From NCBI GenBank assembly GCA_027922465.2, contig BQMF02000743.1:78733-142732 (forward strand): DNA of 64,000 nucleotides, read 5' to 3'. Under the pieces are notes generated by a model. It worked only from the letters and a program-made list of their open reading frames with translations. It searched no databases and was not told the DNA's origin. Source of the stretch: Turritopsis dohrnii (taxonomy: Eukaryota > Cnidaria > Hydrozoa > Anthoathecata > Oceaniidae). The translations under genes and the position numbers were made by a program. Below are positions 46,101 through 56,743 of this stretch, piece by piece (position 1 is the first letter of the stretch; the number at the start of each line of letters is the position of its first letter).

Positions 46101-48971
46101 CATTTTGGCGTTGAACTTCATTAGTAGCAATGTTGAAATCTCCAAACAACGTATGAAACTCTGGCCAATGGAATTCAGCACAAGACAATGTGAAAAAAAT
46201 AGTTGGTGATCCAACTTGTTCCAGCGTTGATTTCAGCTGTTGTTTCACCTGATACCAATAAGAATTAGTACCTGATATATTTTTGGCATAATACTGAATT
46301 TTATTCATGATGTTGTTATAAGTATTACTTCTTAGCATCTCTCTTAGTTCATCTATTGTCGGAATATCTTCCTGATGTTGCTTGATATAGAAATTTCCTT
46401 CTGCGAGAAGTCTCTTTCTATATAGCATATTATAAGCCCAAAAACCAAACCTTGGGTGAGCAGCAAATCTGTATACCCATCTTCCATTTAAATTTTCTCC
46501 AAATCTGATAAGGTGTTTCAAATGTAAACTTAATGCTTCATTCTCTTTTGCACTAATTTGTCTTATTAAAGATTTATTTGTTGGGTCTCCCTTGCCATTG
46601 GGAAAGAGCACTGGGAATGCCATTGTTGCAAGGCAATGTGTATTAAACTCACTAAATGGATTGGGCGATATATCCAAATAATTATTAGTCTGGTTTATAG
46701 AATTATTCAGTCTGACATGCTCTAAGGGTTGTTTATCAACAACAGGAATAAAACTCAAAGAGGGGACATCATTAGTCTCATTGCCAGTATCAGGTAAGTT
46801 CTGTGTATCATCTTCTAAAATGTCCTCATTATTGATTGAAATTACATCATCAATAGGTAATGAATTTATACGATGCTGGTCTATAATTACATCTTTGTAA
46901 CAAGGATTGTTATCTTTCAACCATAAGAGTGCATTCAACACATGTTCTCTTCTTACCTTAAAATTCGTATCATCAGAACTTTTTTGCCCTTTGATAGTAA
47001 ATACTACAACAGGCAAGTCCTTAGGGAGATTAGGGAGAATATTTGCTACTGTCTGGACATTGTGGGGCAAAGTGACGCAATGACCTTTATAAGCAACAGT
47101 GCCATATTTTGGTTTTAGGTATATCTGCATGACAGGAAACGCTCTCGCTATTAACATTTCTTCACACTGAGTCAAACCTTGAAGTTCTGGTGGAACTGAA
47201 CAAGGAACAGTACCATTTTCTACACTAAATTTTTTGGGAATACCTTTATCTCTTACACATCGCGTACAAATATAATTTTTTTGATCCCTGATAGAGTTAT
47301 CTCTGACTGGCCAAGCTTCATGACAAATTATACATTTATGAATTGTCATTTTTAAAGAATTATGGAAATCCTTCATTTCTTCTTTAGCTCTTGCCTCATT
47401 AGCCAAGTGAGTTTGAAAACCATTCATATTAGATTTCTTACGCTTTTTTGTCTTCTTCCTCTTTTGTTTATCTTCGGTTGCCTTTTCTCTTGTAGGTTGC
47501 AATTGATAATTCACTGTCGATTTAGAGGAATCTTGCAAATTCTTCATTTCTTCCACTCTCATTTGATCATTGATGAAAGAGGGTAAGATACCATCCATGT
47601 CAAGAACCTTACGCTTTTTGGCTTCAAATTTTTTTCCAGAATAATCATGATCAGTCAATGAATATAACATAACACTTTCAGGTTTAGAGCCTGAATCTGA
47701 GTGAGAACTGCACCCATAGGAAGTTTCATTTATATAATCATGATCAAAATGAACAGGTGCTTCTATTTGCTCAGAGTTTCTAATATAAACTCCAAAAAAC
47801 CAACCAGAAGAATTAGCAGAATACAAGTCATTAACAGTTTCATATGATGCACATTTTAATTTCATATCATCTATTAGAACACATGATTGTTCAACAATAG
47901 CACAAGAAAAATGTGCACCAAGATGGCGAACCATTGAGACTAAGTTGTAAGTATAACCAAATGCAGTTACATTTTCCGCAAATTTTACTGAGCTCATGAT
48001 ACTTGGACTTAACTCAACAAACAAAACTGAACTTGCTTGGGTTTCAGTCTCAACGACAGTGCATGACTTCTGACAAACTGAACAGTCAATCGTGCTGTTC
48101 ATGTTTCTACGTTCTAGTAACAATGGCCACTCTTCTGGTATCGATTGCTGTGACAAGACATCTTGGAGGGTAATGTAATGGACTAATGTTTCACAATTAG
48201 AGCTGACAGGTCTTAAACACTCTTGACAAAAACCTGACTGTTTTACTGACGAAATAATTTTTTCTTTTTCTGTCAAGGCAAGGTCACTAAAAACTTGAGA
48301 CTGAAAAATTTCACTAAATTGTGCTGTACTGTCCATAGGAACAAATGAAGGGCATTTCATGCGTATATATTGCCACAAAGGCTCCCTAATTACATGATAT
48401 TCAGTTGTATTCCAGACAAATAATGAATCTAAATGCTGCTTTACTGTGTTTAGCAAACTTAAGATACAACTATCAGTCCTTCCATTTGTGAAAACAGTTG
48501 AAATAGTTCTCAACCATATTTCCAAGAAACTATCAATAGCACATGAGTAGGTGGCAGGTAAAAACCTGTTCGAATTCAAAAAATGTGGTAAATTTTGCAA
48601 CCATTGCATCATGGCAACGTAGTTTGTTTTGAATCTGTTTCCCAAAGGGATTTCTGATATTTCACAAGGGAAGTATCTGTTCTTCCACAAAGGGAAGTAT
48701 CTGTTCTTCCACAAAGGGAAGTATCTGTTCTTCCACAAAGGGAAGTATCTGTTCTTCCACAAAGGGAAGTGTCTGTTCCTTCGGAGAGGAAGGTCTTCCA
48801 CAAAATATGGAAGTAAGTGTGTTATTTCTAAGTTTGCCAAACACAGAAATCTTTTTCACTGATGAACTTACTTGTTTTTTCTTCGCCTTGCGTTGACTTT
48901 TTTTCCTCAAAGGAAATAACACGTGAGGGGAAATGGGCCGGGAAATCACCAAAAAGACCCGGATGATGCAT
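43117..48971 (-). CDS. Helitron RepHel protein with USP-like N-terminus
   Basis: Open for about 1907 codons (43117-48840). A likely 5' exon starts at ATG 48969-48971 with a GTAAGT donor after 48872; the main frame has no ATG at its own start. Residues counted in the long frame: an eight-residue repeat (about 25-57), a USP-like cysteine peptidase with Cys100 (YSCAIDSFLEIW), zinc pairs FCQEC and CSVC, and His310 (HLGAHFSCAI) with LIDD after it. Then come a zinc region (CIICHEAW..CTRC), the Helitron-like N domain (AFPVLFPNGKGD), the HUH motif near residue 955 (GAIHCHGLAKL), and the tyrosine motif near 1150 (EYLVKYASKGE). The Pif1/SF1 helicase starts near 1478 (GQGGSGKS, IIIDEFS, GDIAQLPPV, TIHKSQGLTVDRA, YVALSRVR). 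All core catalytic motifs are present, so it may be active. Confidence 0.92.
48660..48785 (-). repeat. 24-bp in-frame tandem repeat in RepHel
   Basis: About four and a half near-perfect copies of a 24-bp unit (GGGAAGTATCTGTTCTTCCA plus CAAA on the plus strand), giving the repeated octapeptide FPLWKNRY. The near identity suggests recent expansion. Confidence 0.9.
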
Positions 48972-49172
48972 GGTTTGACCAAAGAAGACTATCCTATTCG
49001 TGTTTTCTCTAGCACGAACCTGATTTTTTCAAAACATCATTGTTTCGCTTACCTTTCAAATTTCAGAAACTGGTTGTGAATTCAGTTTGAACAGTTAAGG
49101 CAACGTGCAAATCTGAGATCCAGCACGGCTGATAAATGCAAACGCCCAACACGCACACACGCTCAGCTCAAG

Positions 49173-49193
49173 TGCCGCCCCTTATGGGCGGCA
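49173..49193. repeat. GC-rich terminal hairpin of the Helitron
   Basis: Perfect 8-bp stem TGCCGCCC/GGGCGGCA with loop CTTAT, unusual in AT-rich surroundings. It is placed at the upstream end of the minus-strand genes. Confidence 0.6.
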
Positions 49194-52049
49194 ATCATAA
49201 ATATACCAAATATCATAAGATCTACCATTTATGACCCAAAATATGTGAAAATAAATTCAAATAAGTAACTTAAATACTTTTCACAAACGATTAAAAAATC
49301 TTAATTTGCCAATGATTTATTACCATTCAGGACCAAAGGGACACCAGTGTCCCCGAAGTTTCCAGGAAATAGAGAATATATATCAAAAAAATTACAATGT
49401 GGCACTGATTTTTTTGGAAAAATAGTAAATAAATAAAAAAAAAATAAAAAAATATTTTTCAGGGACCTTATGGTCCTCAGAGAATAACCCTTTCTGCAGT
49501 AGGAAGACTACAGTGATACAAGGAGTTAAATTCATCAACAGAAACTTTGTTCCAAAACCTACCCATGCCTTTTACGATGCATTGAAAAGAGAACAGCGGC
49601 TTTCGAATTAACGCAATCTTTGCCACCTTAATCAGCAGTTCGTCAATGTTAGCCCTGGACGGTTTTGAGAAAGCGGAATATTCGCTAAAAATATTCATCA
49701 AAGGTTGTGTACCTGTCAAATATCCTCATTTAAACTTGTTAATTAGATCAGCTTCTCGTGGAGTGACAAATTCCATAAAGCTGTCAATTAGTTCAACATT
49801 GGTAACATTTCCATACATGCAGTGTTTCAGTGAAGTTTTATTGATTGTTAAAGGAAAAATCTCGTACTGTATGAAATCATGTGTTATAATCTTGCCAATA
49901 ATATCTAGGTCTTCTTCATCAAAGTCGGTTTGCGGAACTAGCTGCTGACACCCATGGATTTTTTCTGCAAAATCAAAGAAAAAAAGGCCGAATAAACATC
50001 ACGGGAAACCCCATCACCAACCGTTGCTTCATTTTTAAACGTGAAATGCAACATTTGTTTTGTAATATTCCGCCTTTTGTAGATACCAATCATTTCCTCA
50101 TAAATATTGTCACGAGTAACTTCAACAGGACATACACCTTCATGTAATTTTGATTTGTAATCATTTCGAAGATCCTGTAGGTTTTCATAGGATTTTCCAG
50201 GTAGATCAAAGTCATTAACATTGTCGATTTCTGCATCTACGCCAAACCCCTCAAATGCCACTGAACCACCTGGTGACATAAGAATTGGCTTGTCCACTTC
50301 CGACATATTAGAAGTTCCATTAAACACATGTGTCTCTGGAACAATGTGTTTGGTATGGTTAAGTAACTGAAAATGCTCAGGGACGGGCAGCAGACTTCCG
50401 ATCCAATCATAGACGTGTACAAAGGTGTCTAATTCGCTAAATAAACGACATTTAGTTCCAAGGGTTATGTGCCTTACATTAATCACTACATGGGGATCAC
50501 TTAAGTTTGGTTCCGGTAGTACTCGACTTTTACGACTATTCATCAGATCTAACAATCTTATTTGTTTCCTTTCCTCTTCTTCGCATCGTAATGATTTCTC
50601 TCTATCAGCAGTCAAAGAAGTTGTAAGTGCTTCAACTATTTCATTAAATAACAGTGTTCTTTCCACAGCGTCCCCAATTAAATCAGCTAAAATATGAGAA
50701 AAAATATATATGTTTTGAAAAAAGTGAATAACTACAGAAAACTCAAGGACAAATTTCAATAAAAAATACAGAAAATTTCATTTAAAATGTTATGTGCACA
50801 AGAGACAAATGATTAAGCCCTAAAACTTACATGTTTTAGCTGCACTGGTGGAAGGAAAATTGTTGTGCAAATATTCTGCAACATTGTCTGATGTTCCAGC
50901 TAAAATCATCAAAAAATGTTTTTTAATTCCAATAATTCTAACACTACCTCTTTTATGTGAAACAGGAATATGAAAAAGAGTTTTGATTGAATATATACCC
51001 AGTTGTTCAGTTCAGTCAGTCAATTTATCCTCTTGTTCATCTTTTACTTTCATCATTTTAAATTGAGATGCTTTCAGAGGCTTCTCTAAGAAATCTGAAG
51101 AAAACATAGAATATTACAAATATTAAAACTACCAATAAATGGGCAAAATGGGAGAAAATAAATCCTTGAGAAAAAAGAAAACAGATTAAGGAAAAATAAC
51201 TCCACATTATCTCTAAAATAAATTACCTGCTAAAGAATCATCACTATCACTGGTTTGATCACCTGTAAGGTTAACTACATTGCTCTTGCAGAAAATTTCC
51301 TCAAATGCCACAACTGCCTTTGCTTTGCTCATCAGATACAATCTAGTTTTACTAAATCCATCCATGTTGATATACCTTGTTAATGTGAAAGGTACATGAT
51401 TTCCATCAATATTCAGTTCTGAGGTCATTATTTCTTCTTTAAAGTTTCCAACTTGAAAACTTAGAGTGTCTCGAAGGCCAAATTCAGTTCTATTTTTTGG
51501 ACAAAACAGCTTTATTGCAAATTCCACAATTTCATTGAGGGAACTATTTCCAAGTAATTTCACATTTCGTGGGCCACCACCTTTCTTTTGTGATACCCTG
51601 ACATATTTTTTCTTCTTTTTATCGTAATGCAACCACCCAAGATTAATCGACCTCTTTCTGCTATCACTAACGGTTCTGTCACTATTAAGTACAGCAGCCC
51701 TTAATTCAAGTTTGCGATCATCAGATGCAGAAGTAGGCATACAGAAACAACGCAAAGCTATTATATCACCACGAGTTTCTAAACCTATATCATTCAACTG
51801 ATTATCCGTAGCAGCATTGATAGCAACCTGGTCTATCTAAAATTCAGATCATTATGTTCAAGAATATATTTGATCAAAATATCTATCAACAGATATTATA
51901 TGTTAATCTATATATACTAATTCGCGATTCTTTAGCTATACTAATTCTGTCATTACGTTTGTGTTTTTAATTATTATTTTTAAGGTAAATATATTTTCAA
52001 AGTTTCTTTTAGTATGTATTGTTTTTTTTTTCGATTTCGTCACAGTATG

Positions 52050-52285
52050 AGAGATAGGAAAGTGCCGATGCTAGGACAGAACTTGTATCATATGATTTCG
52101 GGAATTTCCCTACTATCATCTTTGTTTTCATAACGCGATACGAGTTATGAAACGTGTTATTTCTATTACATAACAAATAACAACACATAACAGTTTCTAT
52201 TATTATAACCACAAATTACTCATAAATGTAAACAATTAAATATCTCATAAAAAGCAGTAAAAAGCAGTTTGTAGTAGTTTCATTT
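52050..52285. repeat. Left terminal repeat region of Polinton copy 2
   Basis: Aligns in blocks with 9962-10260. It contains GGGAATTTCCC (52100-52110) at the position of GGGGAATTCCC in copy 1, and a hairpin CATAAC..GTTATG near 52130-52150. 51837-52049, outside the element, has no gene. Confidence 0.75.
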
Positions 52286-52690
52286 TTATAACATAAATGA
52301 GCTAACAATACTCCCAGCTTTACATACAAATTCTAATGCTTTACTAAAATCAGTAACTCCATTGTTTTTCAACCATTCTAAAACGTCGATGTGACCATTA
52401 AAACATGCTAATTCTACTCCTTTACTAAAATCAACGACGCCGTTATCTTTCAACCATTCTAAAACGTCAATGTGTCCGTTATAACAAGCAAATTCTACTC
52501 CTTTACTAAAATCGACGACGCCGTTGTTTTTCAACCATTCTAAAACATTGATGTGTCCGTAATAACACGCATCGCACATTACTTTCTCAAAATTAGTTAC
52601 ACAACTTTTTTCTTTCAACTGTGTTAATAATAACATGCTTATCATTTTATTTTGATGATTTGTAATACGTTTTAATCTGTCAATATCCAT
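52286..52690 (-). CDS. Ankyrin-repeat protein at the Polinton edge
   Basis: 134 residues: a short helical start, then three ankyrin-like repeats of about 29 residues with GHIDVLEWLK and NNGVVDFSKG as core. The spacing and the F-SKGVE-AC motif recall the ankyrin families of giant viruses and amoebae more than classical animal ankyrins. The repeats are very similar to each other, implying recent internal duplication. It is absent from the same place in copy 1. Probably an accessory protein-interaction gene acquired by this copy. The last residues drift off the repeat pattern, so the 3' end may be truncated at the terminal repeat. Confidence 0.75.
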   Translation of the reverse strand: MDIDRLKRITNHQNKMISMLLLTQLKEKSCVTNFEKVMCDACYYGHINVLEWLKNNGVVDFSKGVEFACYNGHIDVLEWLKDNGVVDFSKGVELACFNGHIDVLEWLKNNGVTDFSKALEFVCKAGSIVSSFML

Positions 52691-52774
52691 AGGTATTATA
52701 TATTACTGTGTATAATTTCTTTATAATGTTTTATTCAACTTTTTTGTTTTTTTACCTCTTACCTCTTTGTTATC

Positions 52775-55700
52775 TTATACATATCTGTAATGCCCTCTAG
52801 CATATGTAGCAATACCATCTTTTGCAATAATTCTTTTGTCATCATCCGCATTGAGAGCGAGTTTGTTTGTTTTTATAGTGTGAACATCATGCTTAATCGA
52901 TTGAAAGGTCATCTGTTCTCTGTAAACATTCTTACCATCAAACAAGCATCTCTTGTAATCATCAAACCCCATGGTCTTCTTTACTACGCACTTCTTGACT
53001 CCCTTGCACTTCTTGTCTTCTTTTCCATCTAGCTGTTTATATGCATATGTCTTCGCTCTTAGAGCAACAAACTCTGTCATTATCTTACCACCCAACTCAT
53101 CTTTCATTAGACCAATGACTTTCTTATTCAAACCTATAGGTAAAGGTCTGTTATCTTTCTCATCATACGCTGAAGTGTCGAATCTCAAAGCTACATCATC
53201 AGCGATATCTTTGTAGAAGTCGTCGGTTTTGATGTGATAGACAAAGCTGTCTGTATCCATATAGCAGAGCTTTAGATTGTCACCATATTTTGGTTTCATA
53301 TAATCATAGTGAAACTCGTACATAATCGTCTTTGACAAATCAAGAACTGTAGGTCCCAGATAGATCGGCTTGTTCAACACGAGTTTGATCTTTTGCATTT
53401 CAGCAGCCATCAAATATTCACTGAAACAGATACTACCCTTGAAATTAGGTTTCATCACCAGCTTCTCATATTGTTCTTTCTTGGTAGCCAAGCGTATGTC
53501 TTTATGTTTACGTTGATTCTCCATAGTTTTACCAAAGACTGAATTGTTCATGAGCTTGAAAAAGTCCTTTTCAAAGTCATTCTTTGATTTAGTACGCAAA
53601 TTGGTGTTGAAATCGATGTACGGCTTCAACCATGCGCTTTGTCTAAATCTCAGTACTCTATGAACCTTCTCAAGAACAAGACCATGCTTCAGCGCTTGAT
53701 CAAGTGCACGGATATGAATAATATAGTTCTTCTTGTCTGAAAGACATGGAGTTAGCTTTTCTACACCATTGATCTTCTTTCGCTCAGGCATAAACGGAAG
53801 ATCGTTATGTGAATCATGAAGCTCCTGAGGATAGTTCACATCAACTTCAAGAAGATAACCATATTTACCATCTTTCTCAGCCAACTTTGAAATGAAATCG
53901 GTGGTAAATTTATTAGCATCTACCCACTTGAAATTTCCTGTCGGTAGCTTCTGAATCATAGCCCATCCATATAGATTATTTGCATCAAGATATTGGAGAT
54001 AGCTACTTTCTTCAGTCTTCTTATATTTAGCATCCATATACTTGTTATTAGCTTTAGCATGTCTATGAACAGCCTGACAGAGACCTCCTCTAATACCTTG
54101 CTCTACGAAGAGAAACATATCCATATCTGATAATAGATCCAGCTCAACCTCTGTCTTTTTCAAACAGGCTTGCCAAGCTAGTCCTGGAGCAGTGTAAAAA
54201 TGTGCAGGATCCAGTTTATAGTTTGTTATACATGTTTCCCTAAAAGTCTCAAAAACATCAGCAAGCAATAGAACGTCTGTCTTGAGGTAGAGATCATGAT
54301 ACGCACCCATATTTTTATTTTTCATGTGTTTCCACACATTCTGTGCATGCGTATAATCAGCATCACTGATACCTTTCATGTTCAACTTGCTGTAAAAAGC
54401 ATCTTTCGGTGGGAGCTTAGTTTCGTTAAACTTATCAAAAGAATCAATGTATTCATAAGGATAAACTCCTTTTCTTCTCAATAGTTTAAATTGCTCATCA
54501 CCCTTGAAGAATTTTCGAAGGTTTTTACACTGATCGTCGGATAGATTGTTTACCAAGTTATCCAGACTACTAGCCATGAAACGCACACTATCGATGAATC
54601 TCAACTGTATCTTTTGAACTCTAGTCTCCCCATTTTTGTCAGTGTATGCGCCAACCTTAACATCCAATGAGAAAGAGATATATTTTTCTTTGTTTTCAGC
54701 GATGACAGCAATCCCTTCATCTCCATACTGTTTGGCTAGTTCTTTGATAAACAGATGAGCATCATATCCGCTCAGATTGTGAAAGACGATCGGAATGTAT
54801 TTAGGCACTTTGTAACGAAGATTACAAGACTGGTGTGCAGCTCCACGAAATTTACCAGTAAAATGACAGTGATCCCTAACCTTAATATTATCTTTTTCAA
54901 ATTCTTTCATACATATGTGACATTTATCAGAATCGGTAAATCCCTGTTCCTCTTCATATGTGAGGTCTCGCATTCTCTGTTTAGGAAACATATTGTATAG
55001 CCTTTTCACTTCACCTACCGCATGATCTACAAAACGTAAAACACAGTCTTCACCTCGATAAAGCGTTAGAGGGTCTGAAACTTCACCATGAGCAAATTTG
55101 CTATAACAACAGAAGCCTGTGGGGATATGTATACCAACCTTTTTAGTGGATGATCCAATAACGCTACGCGGTTCTTTACAAACCTCTTTTGACAAAGCTT
55201 CGAAATCAGCATACATTATGAAAGGAGCTTTGAGCTGGTACTGACCGTCATGAAACTTAACGGTGCTACCCTCATTTGGCATCTCAATCTTCGCAACATC
55301 ATTATTTTTACAATATTCAAAGTGTTCATCTCGTGTTTTCTCACTTGAGAATCCATTGAGACAATTCAAACAATAATGCTCCTTATGTTCATGATTCGAG
55401 TTGACCTTACTCAAGACACCGCTCAAGTTCTTTACAGCTATATAATGTCTCTTTTCCTCTTCACATAGTAAAAACAAAACAACCGTTTCTTTGTGATCAA
55501 GATGCTTCGACTTACGACACATATAGATACCTTCTTTCTCGTCTTTTGTTAAAACATGCACAGCGATATCAGGGTTCCTCCTCTCAAACAAATCTATTTT
55601 ATTTAGCGCCATTGGAAACGATAAACCCTCCCAATTATATTTATCATACTTTTTGAGAGCCGAGATTCGTTCAGGATGATTATCGATCTTATCATGATTG

Positions 55701-56629
55701 AGAGCTGCGATAACAGCCCATTTGAAGCACTTTTCATCATCTTTGTTTTTAGGATTGATTATCGAATACTTACCACTGAAATTCTTAGGTAGCGGCAAGT
55801 AAGAGCTGCCTCTCGTTAATTTTAGCTTGTGAAAATCCACATCAATCTTTAAAATTTTATCAATAACAAAGCCGGATTGAGGTAACGCAGGGTTTTCAAC
55901 CTGTTCGATTATCTTATTGAACATCTTATTAATAACATCAGATATATCGCTTTCATTGTGAATTGTTTCCATATTGCTATTAAACGCCTTATCAACATAG
56001 ATTGTTGCTTCAGGATTGGATAGATCTTCTTTTCTCCATTTGATCCACACAGTTGCTTGAATTTTTATTGATTTTTTGTTTTTGAGTTCTCTCATAATCA
56101 GATCACTTAAAATGGGTCGAACCTTTTTGAGAAACGAATCAACGTCCTTTTTTCCATCTGAGTTTATCTTGAACCTTTTGTAAGAACCCTCAAACGCCAT
56201 TTCAATGGGGACAAACGCTTCTGGTTCCACCAATTTTTCATCTTTTTCATCAGTCTTCCTCTTGTAGAGATTGAGAATCTTCTTCTTCATCTCTCTGAAA
56301 GCGCCACTCACTTTCTCCTTAATAGCTTTAGGTACATGATTTATTAACCAATCTCTCCATTCATTCAACTTGCTTTTCACAACAGGTCGAGATTTTCCCA
56401 TTTCTTGTTGTTCAAACAAATCCATATCTTGTTGGGTAGGAATAAATGGAACAGGTCTTGGTGGTGGAACAGGTCGGTTAAACCTAGTAGGTCTTGGTAG
56501 CGGAACAGGTCGGACAGGTGGGTTTGCTAATAATTCGATCAACTCAGCTTTTCTAAGTTTTGAATAGCCATGTAAACCGCATTCTCTCGCAAGAGCTTTT
56601 AATTCAACAACAGTATTTTTAGTAGTCAT
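52775..56629 (-). CDS. Polinton protein-primed family B DNA polymerase
   Basis: 1284 residues, uninterrupted, ATG at 56629. In order: SAP-type DNA-binding segment (residues about 5-36), proline-rich linker (about 40-65), N-terminal domain, exonuclease motifs (YADFEAL; HNLSGYDAH; LKTDVLLLAD), a cysteine/histidine insertion (CHICMKEF...VRDHCHFTG...CNLRY) resembling an HNH/zinc module, polymerase motif A (LDANNLYGWAM), motif B (KLMNNSVFGK) and motif C (YMDTDS). The length is usual for Polinton PolB. It replicates linear DNA from a protein primer in the nucleus. There is no hairpin at its 3' end; instead the transcript would run through AGAGGTA repeats. Confidence 0.95.
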   Translation of the reverse strand: MTTKNTVVELKALARECGLHGYSKLRKAELIELLANPPVRPVPLPRPTRFNRPVPPPRPVPFIPTQQDMDLFEQQEMGKSRPVVKSKLNEWRDWLINHVPKAIKEKVSGAFREMKKKILNLYKRKTDEKDEKLVEPEAFVPIEMAFEGSYKRFKINSDGKKDVDSFLKKVRPILSDLIMRELKNKKSIKIQATVWIKWRKEDLSNPEATIYVDKAFNSNMETIHNESDISDVINKMFNKIIEQVENPALPQSGFVIDKILKIDVDFHKLKLTRGSSYLPLPKNFSGKYSIINPKNKDDEKCFKWAVIAALNHDKIDNHPERISALKKYDKYNWEGLSFPMALNKIDLFERRNPDIAVHVLTKDEKEGIYMCRKSKHLDHKETVVLFLLCEEEKRHYIAVKNLSGVLSKVNSNHEHKEHYCLNCLNGFSSEKTRDEHFEYCKNNDVAKIEMPNEGSTVKFHDGQYQLKAPFIMYADFEALSKEVCKEPRSVIGSSTKKVGIHIPTGFCCYSKFAHGEVSDPLTLYRGEDCVLRFVDHAVGEVKRLYNMFPKQRMRDLTYEEEQGFTDSDKCHICMKEFEKDNIKVRDHCHFTGKFRGAAHQSCNLRYKVPKYIPIVFHNLSGYDAHLFIKELAKQYGDEGIAVIAENKEKYISFSLDVKVGAYTDKNGETRVQKIQLRFIDSVRFMASSLDNLVNNLSDDQCKNLRKFFKGDEQFKLLRRKGVYPYEYIDSFDKFNETKLPPKDAFYSKLNMKGISDADYTHAQNVWKHMKNKNMGAYHDLYLKTDVLLLADVFETFRETCITNYKLDPAHFYTAPGLAWQACLKKTEVELDLLSDMDMFLFVEQGIRGGLCQAVHRHAKANNKYMDAKYKKTEESSYLQYLDANNLYGWAMIQKLPTGNFKWVDANKFTTDFISKLAEKDGKYGYLLEVDVNYPQELHDSHNDLPFMPERKKINGVEKLTPCLSDKKNYIIHIRALDQALKHGLVLEKVHRVLRFRQSAWLKPYIDFNTNLRTKSKNDFEKDFFKLMNNSVFGKTMENQRKHKDIRLATKKEQYEKLVMKPNFKGSICFSEYLMAAEMQKIKLVLNKPIYLGPTVLDLSKTIMYEFHYDYMKPKYGDNLKLCYMDTDSFVYHIKTDDFYKDIADDVALRFDTSAYDEKDNRPLPIGLNKKVIGLMKDELGGKIMTEFVALRAKTYAYKQLDGKEDKKCKGVKKCVVKKTMGFDDYKRCLFDGKNVYREQMTFQSIKHDVHTIKTNKLALNADDDKRIIAKDGIATYARGHYRYV

Positions 56630-56707
56630 GTTTAATATACATATGTAATTAGCTCTCCTTTAAGGTAGTTTAGAAATTTCCAATTTTTCAGACTATATAG
56701 TTAACAT

Positions 56708-56733
56708 TTGTTACTCGATTTTAAGTAACAAAA
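56708..56733. terminator. Stem-loop downstream of the SAP gene (copy 2)
   Basis: Stem TTTGTTACT / AGTAACAAA (9 bp), loop CGATTTTA. It starts 11 nt past the stop of the minus-strand gene and lies 79 nt before the PolB ATG. Conserved with 14423-14451. Confidence 0.6.
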
Positions 56734-56743
56734 AACACAGCCT

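Larger units (their letters stand above)
40775..49193 (-). mobile_element. Helitron with RepHel and RPA genes (borders tentative)
   Basis: Both genes read leftwards. The candidate ends are an 11-bp inverted repeat TGCCGCCCATA at 40775-40785 and 49183-49193. The right one belongs to a GC-rich hairpin, stem TGCCGCCC, loop CTTAT (49173-49193). Asymmetric inverted ends with a hairpin recall Helitron2/Helentron structures. The exact insertion dinucleotide cannot be settled here. RepHel is open over its whole length, suggesting recent arrival inside the piggyBac. Confidence 0.7.
39045..49483. mobile_element. piggyBac element containing a Helitron
   Basis: The left end is TTAA (39041-39044) then CCCTTTGAGGACGATGG. 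The right end, complemented, reads TCTGAGGACCATAAGG next to a decayed TTAT (49484-49487). Both ends carry the subterminal block GGACACTGGTGTCCC followed by TGGTCC and ATGGTAAT (39398-39430; 49325-49353). Deleting 39045-49483 plus one target copy rejoins the HECT frame across the insertion. The left part carries a piggyBac transposase remnant; most of the length is the nested Helitron. Confidence 0.85.
38716..51836 (-). pseudogene. HECT-type E3 ubiquitin ligase gene, interrupted and decayed
   Basis: Minus-strand exons with phase-matched GT/AG borders are 51227-51836, 50999-51094, 50831-50899, 50686 to 49484, then 39044 to 38716 after a piggyBac insertion. The first exon has ETRGDIIALRCFC and a GGGPRNVKL motif seen in a multi-copy animal HECT family. 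The HECT lobe begins near FTFKNEATVGDGVSRDVYSAF. The last part holds the catalytic TCF cysteine (VVKTCFKILIL). Disablements are TGA at 51012-51014, TGA at 49726-49728, a 1-nt frameshift in a T-run near 49990, and the 10.4-kb insertion. The intact form would transfer ubiquitin from E2 through that cysteine. Exons further 5' may lie beyond Polinton copy 2, outside the window. Confidence 0.8.

Noticed and set aside
43393..48862. Plus-strand open frames opposite RepHel
   Set aside because: They are complements of the long RepHel frame with no domain of their own.
4499..51014. Many in-frame TGA codons (Penelope element, integrase pseudogene, HECT) as evidence for a recoded TGA
   Set aside because: TAA and TAG breaks also occur, TGA ends open genes such as RepHel, and the inverted Penelope copy has Cys, not Trp, at one site. 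Ordinary nonsense decay explains it.
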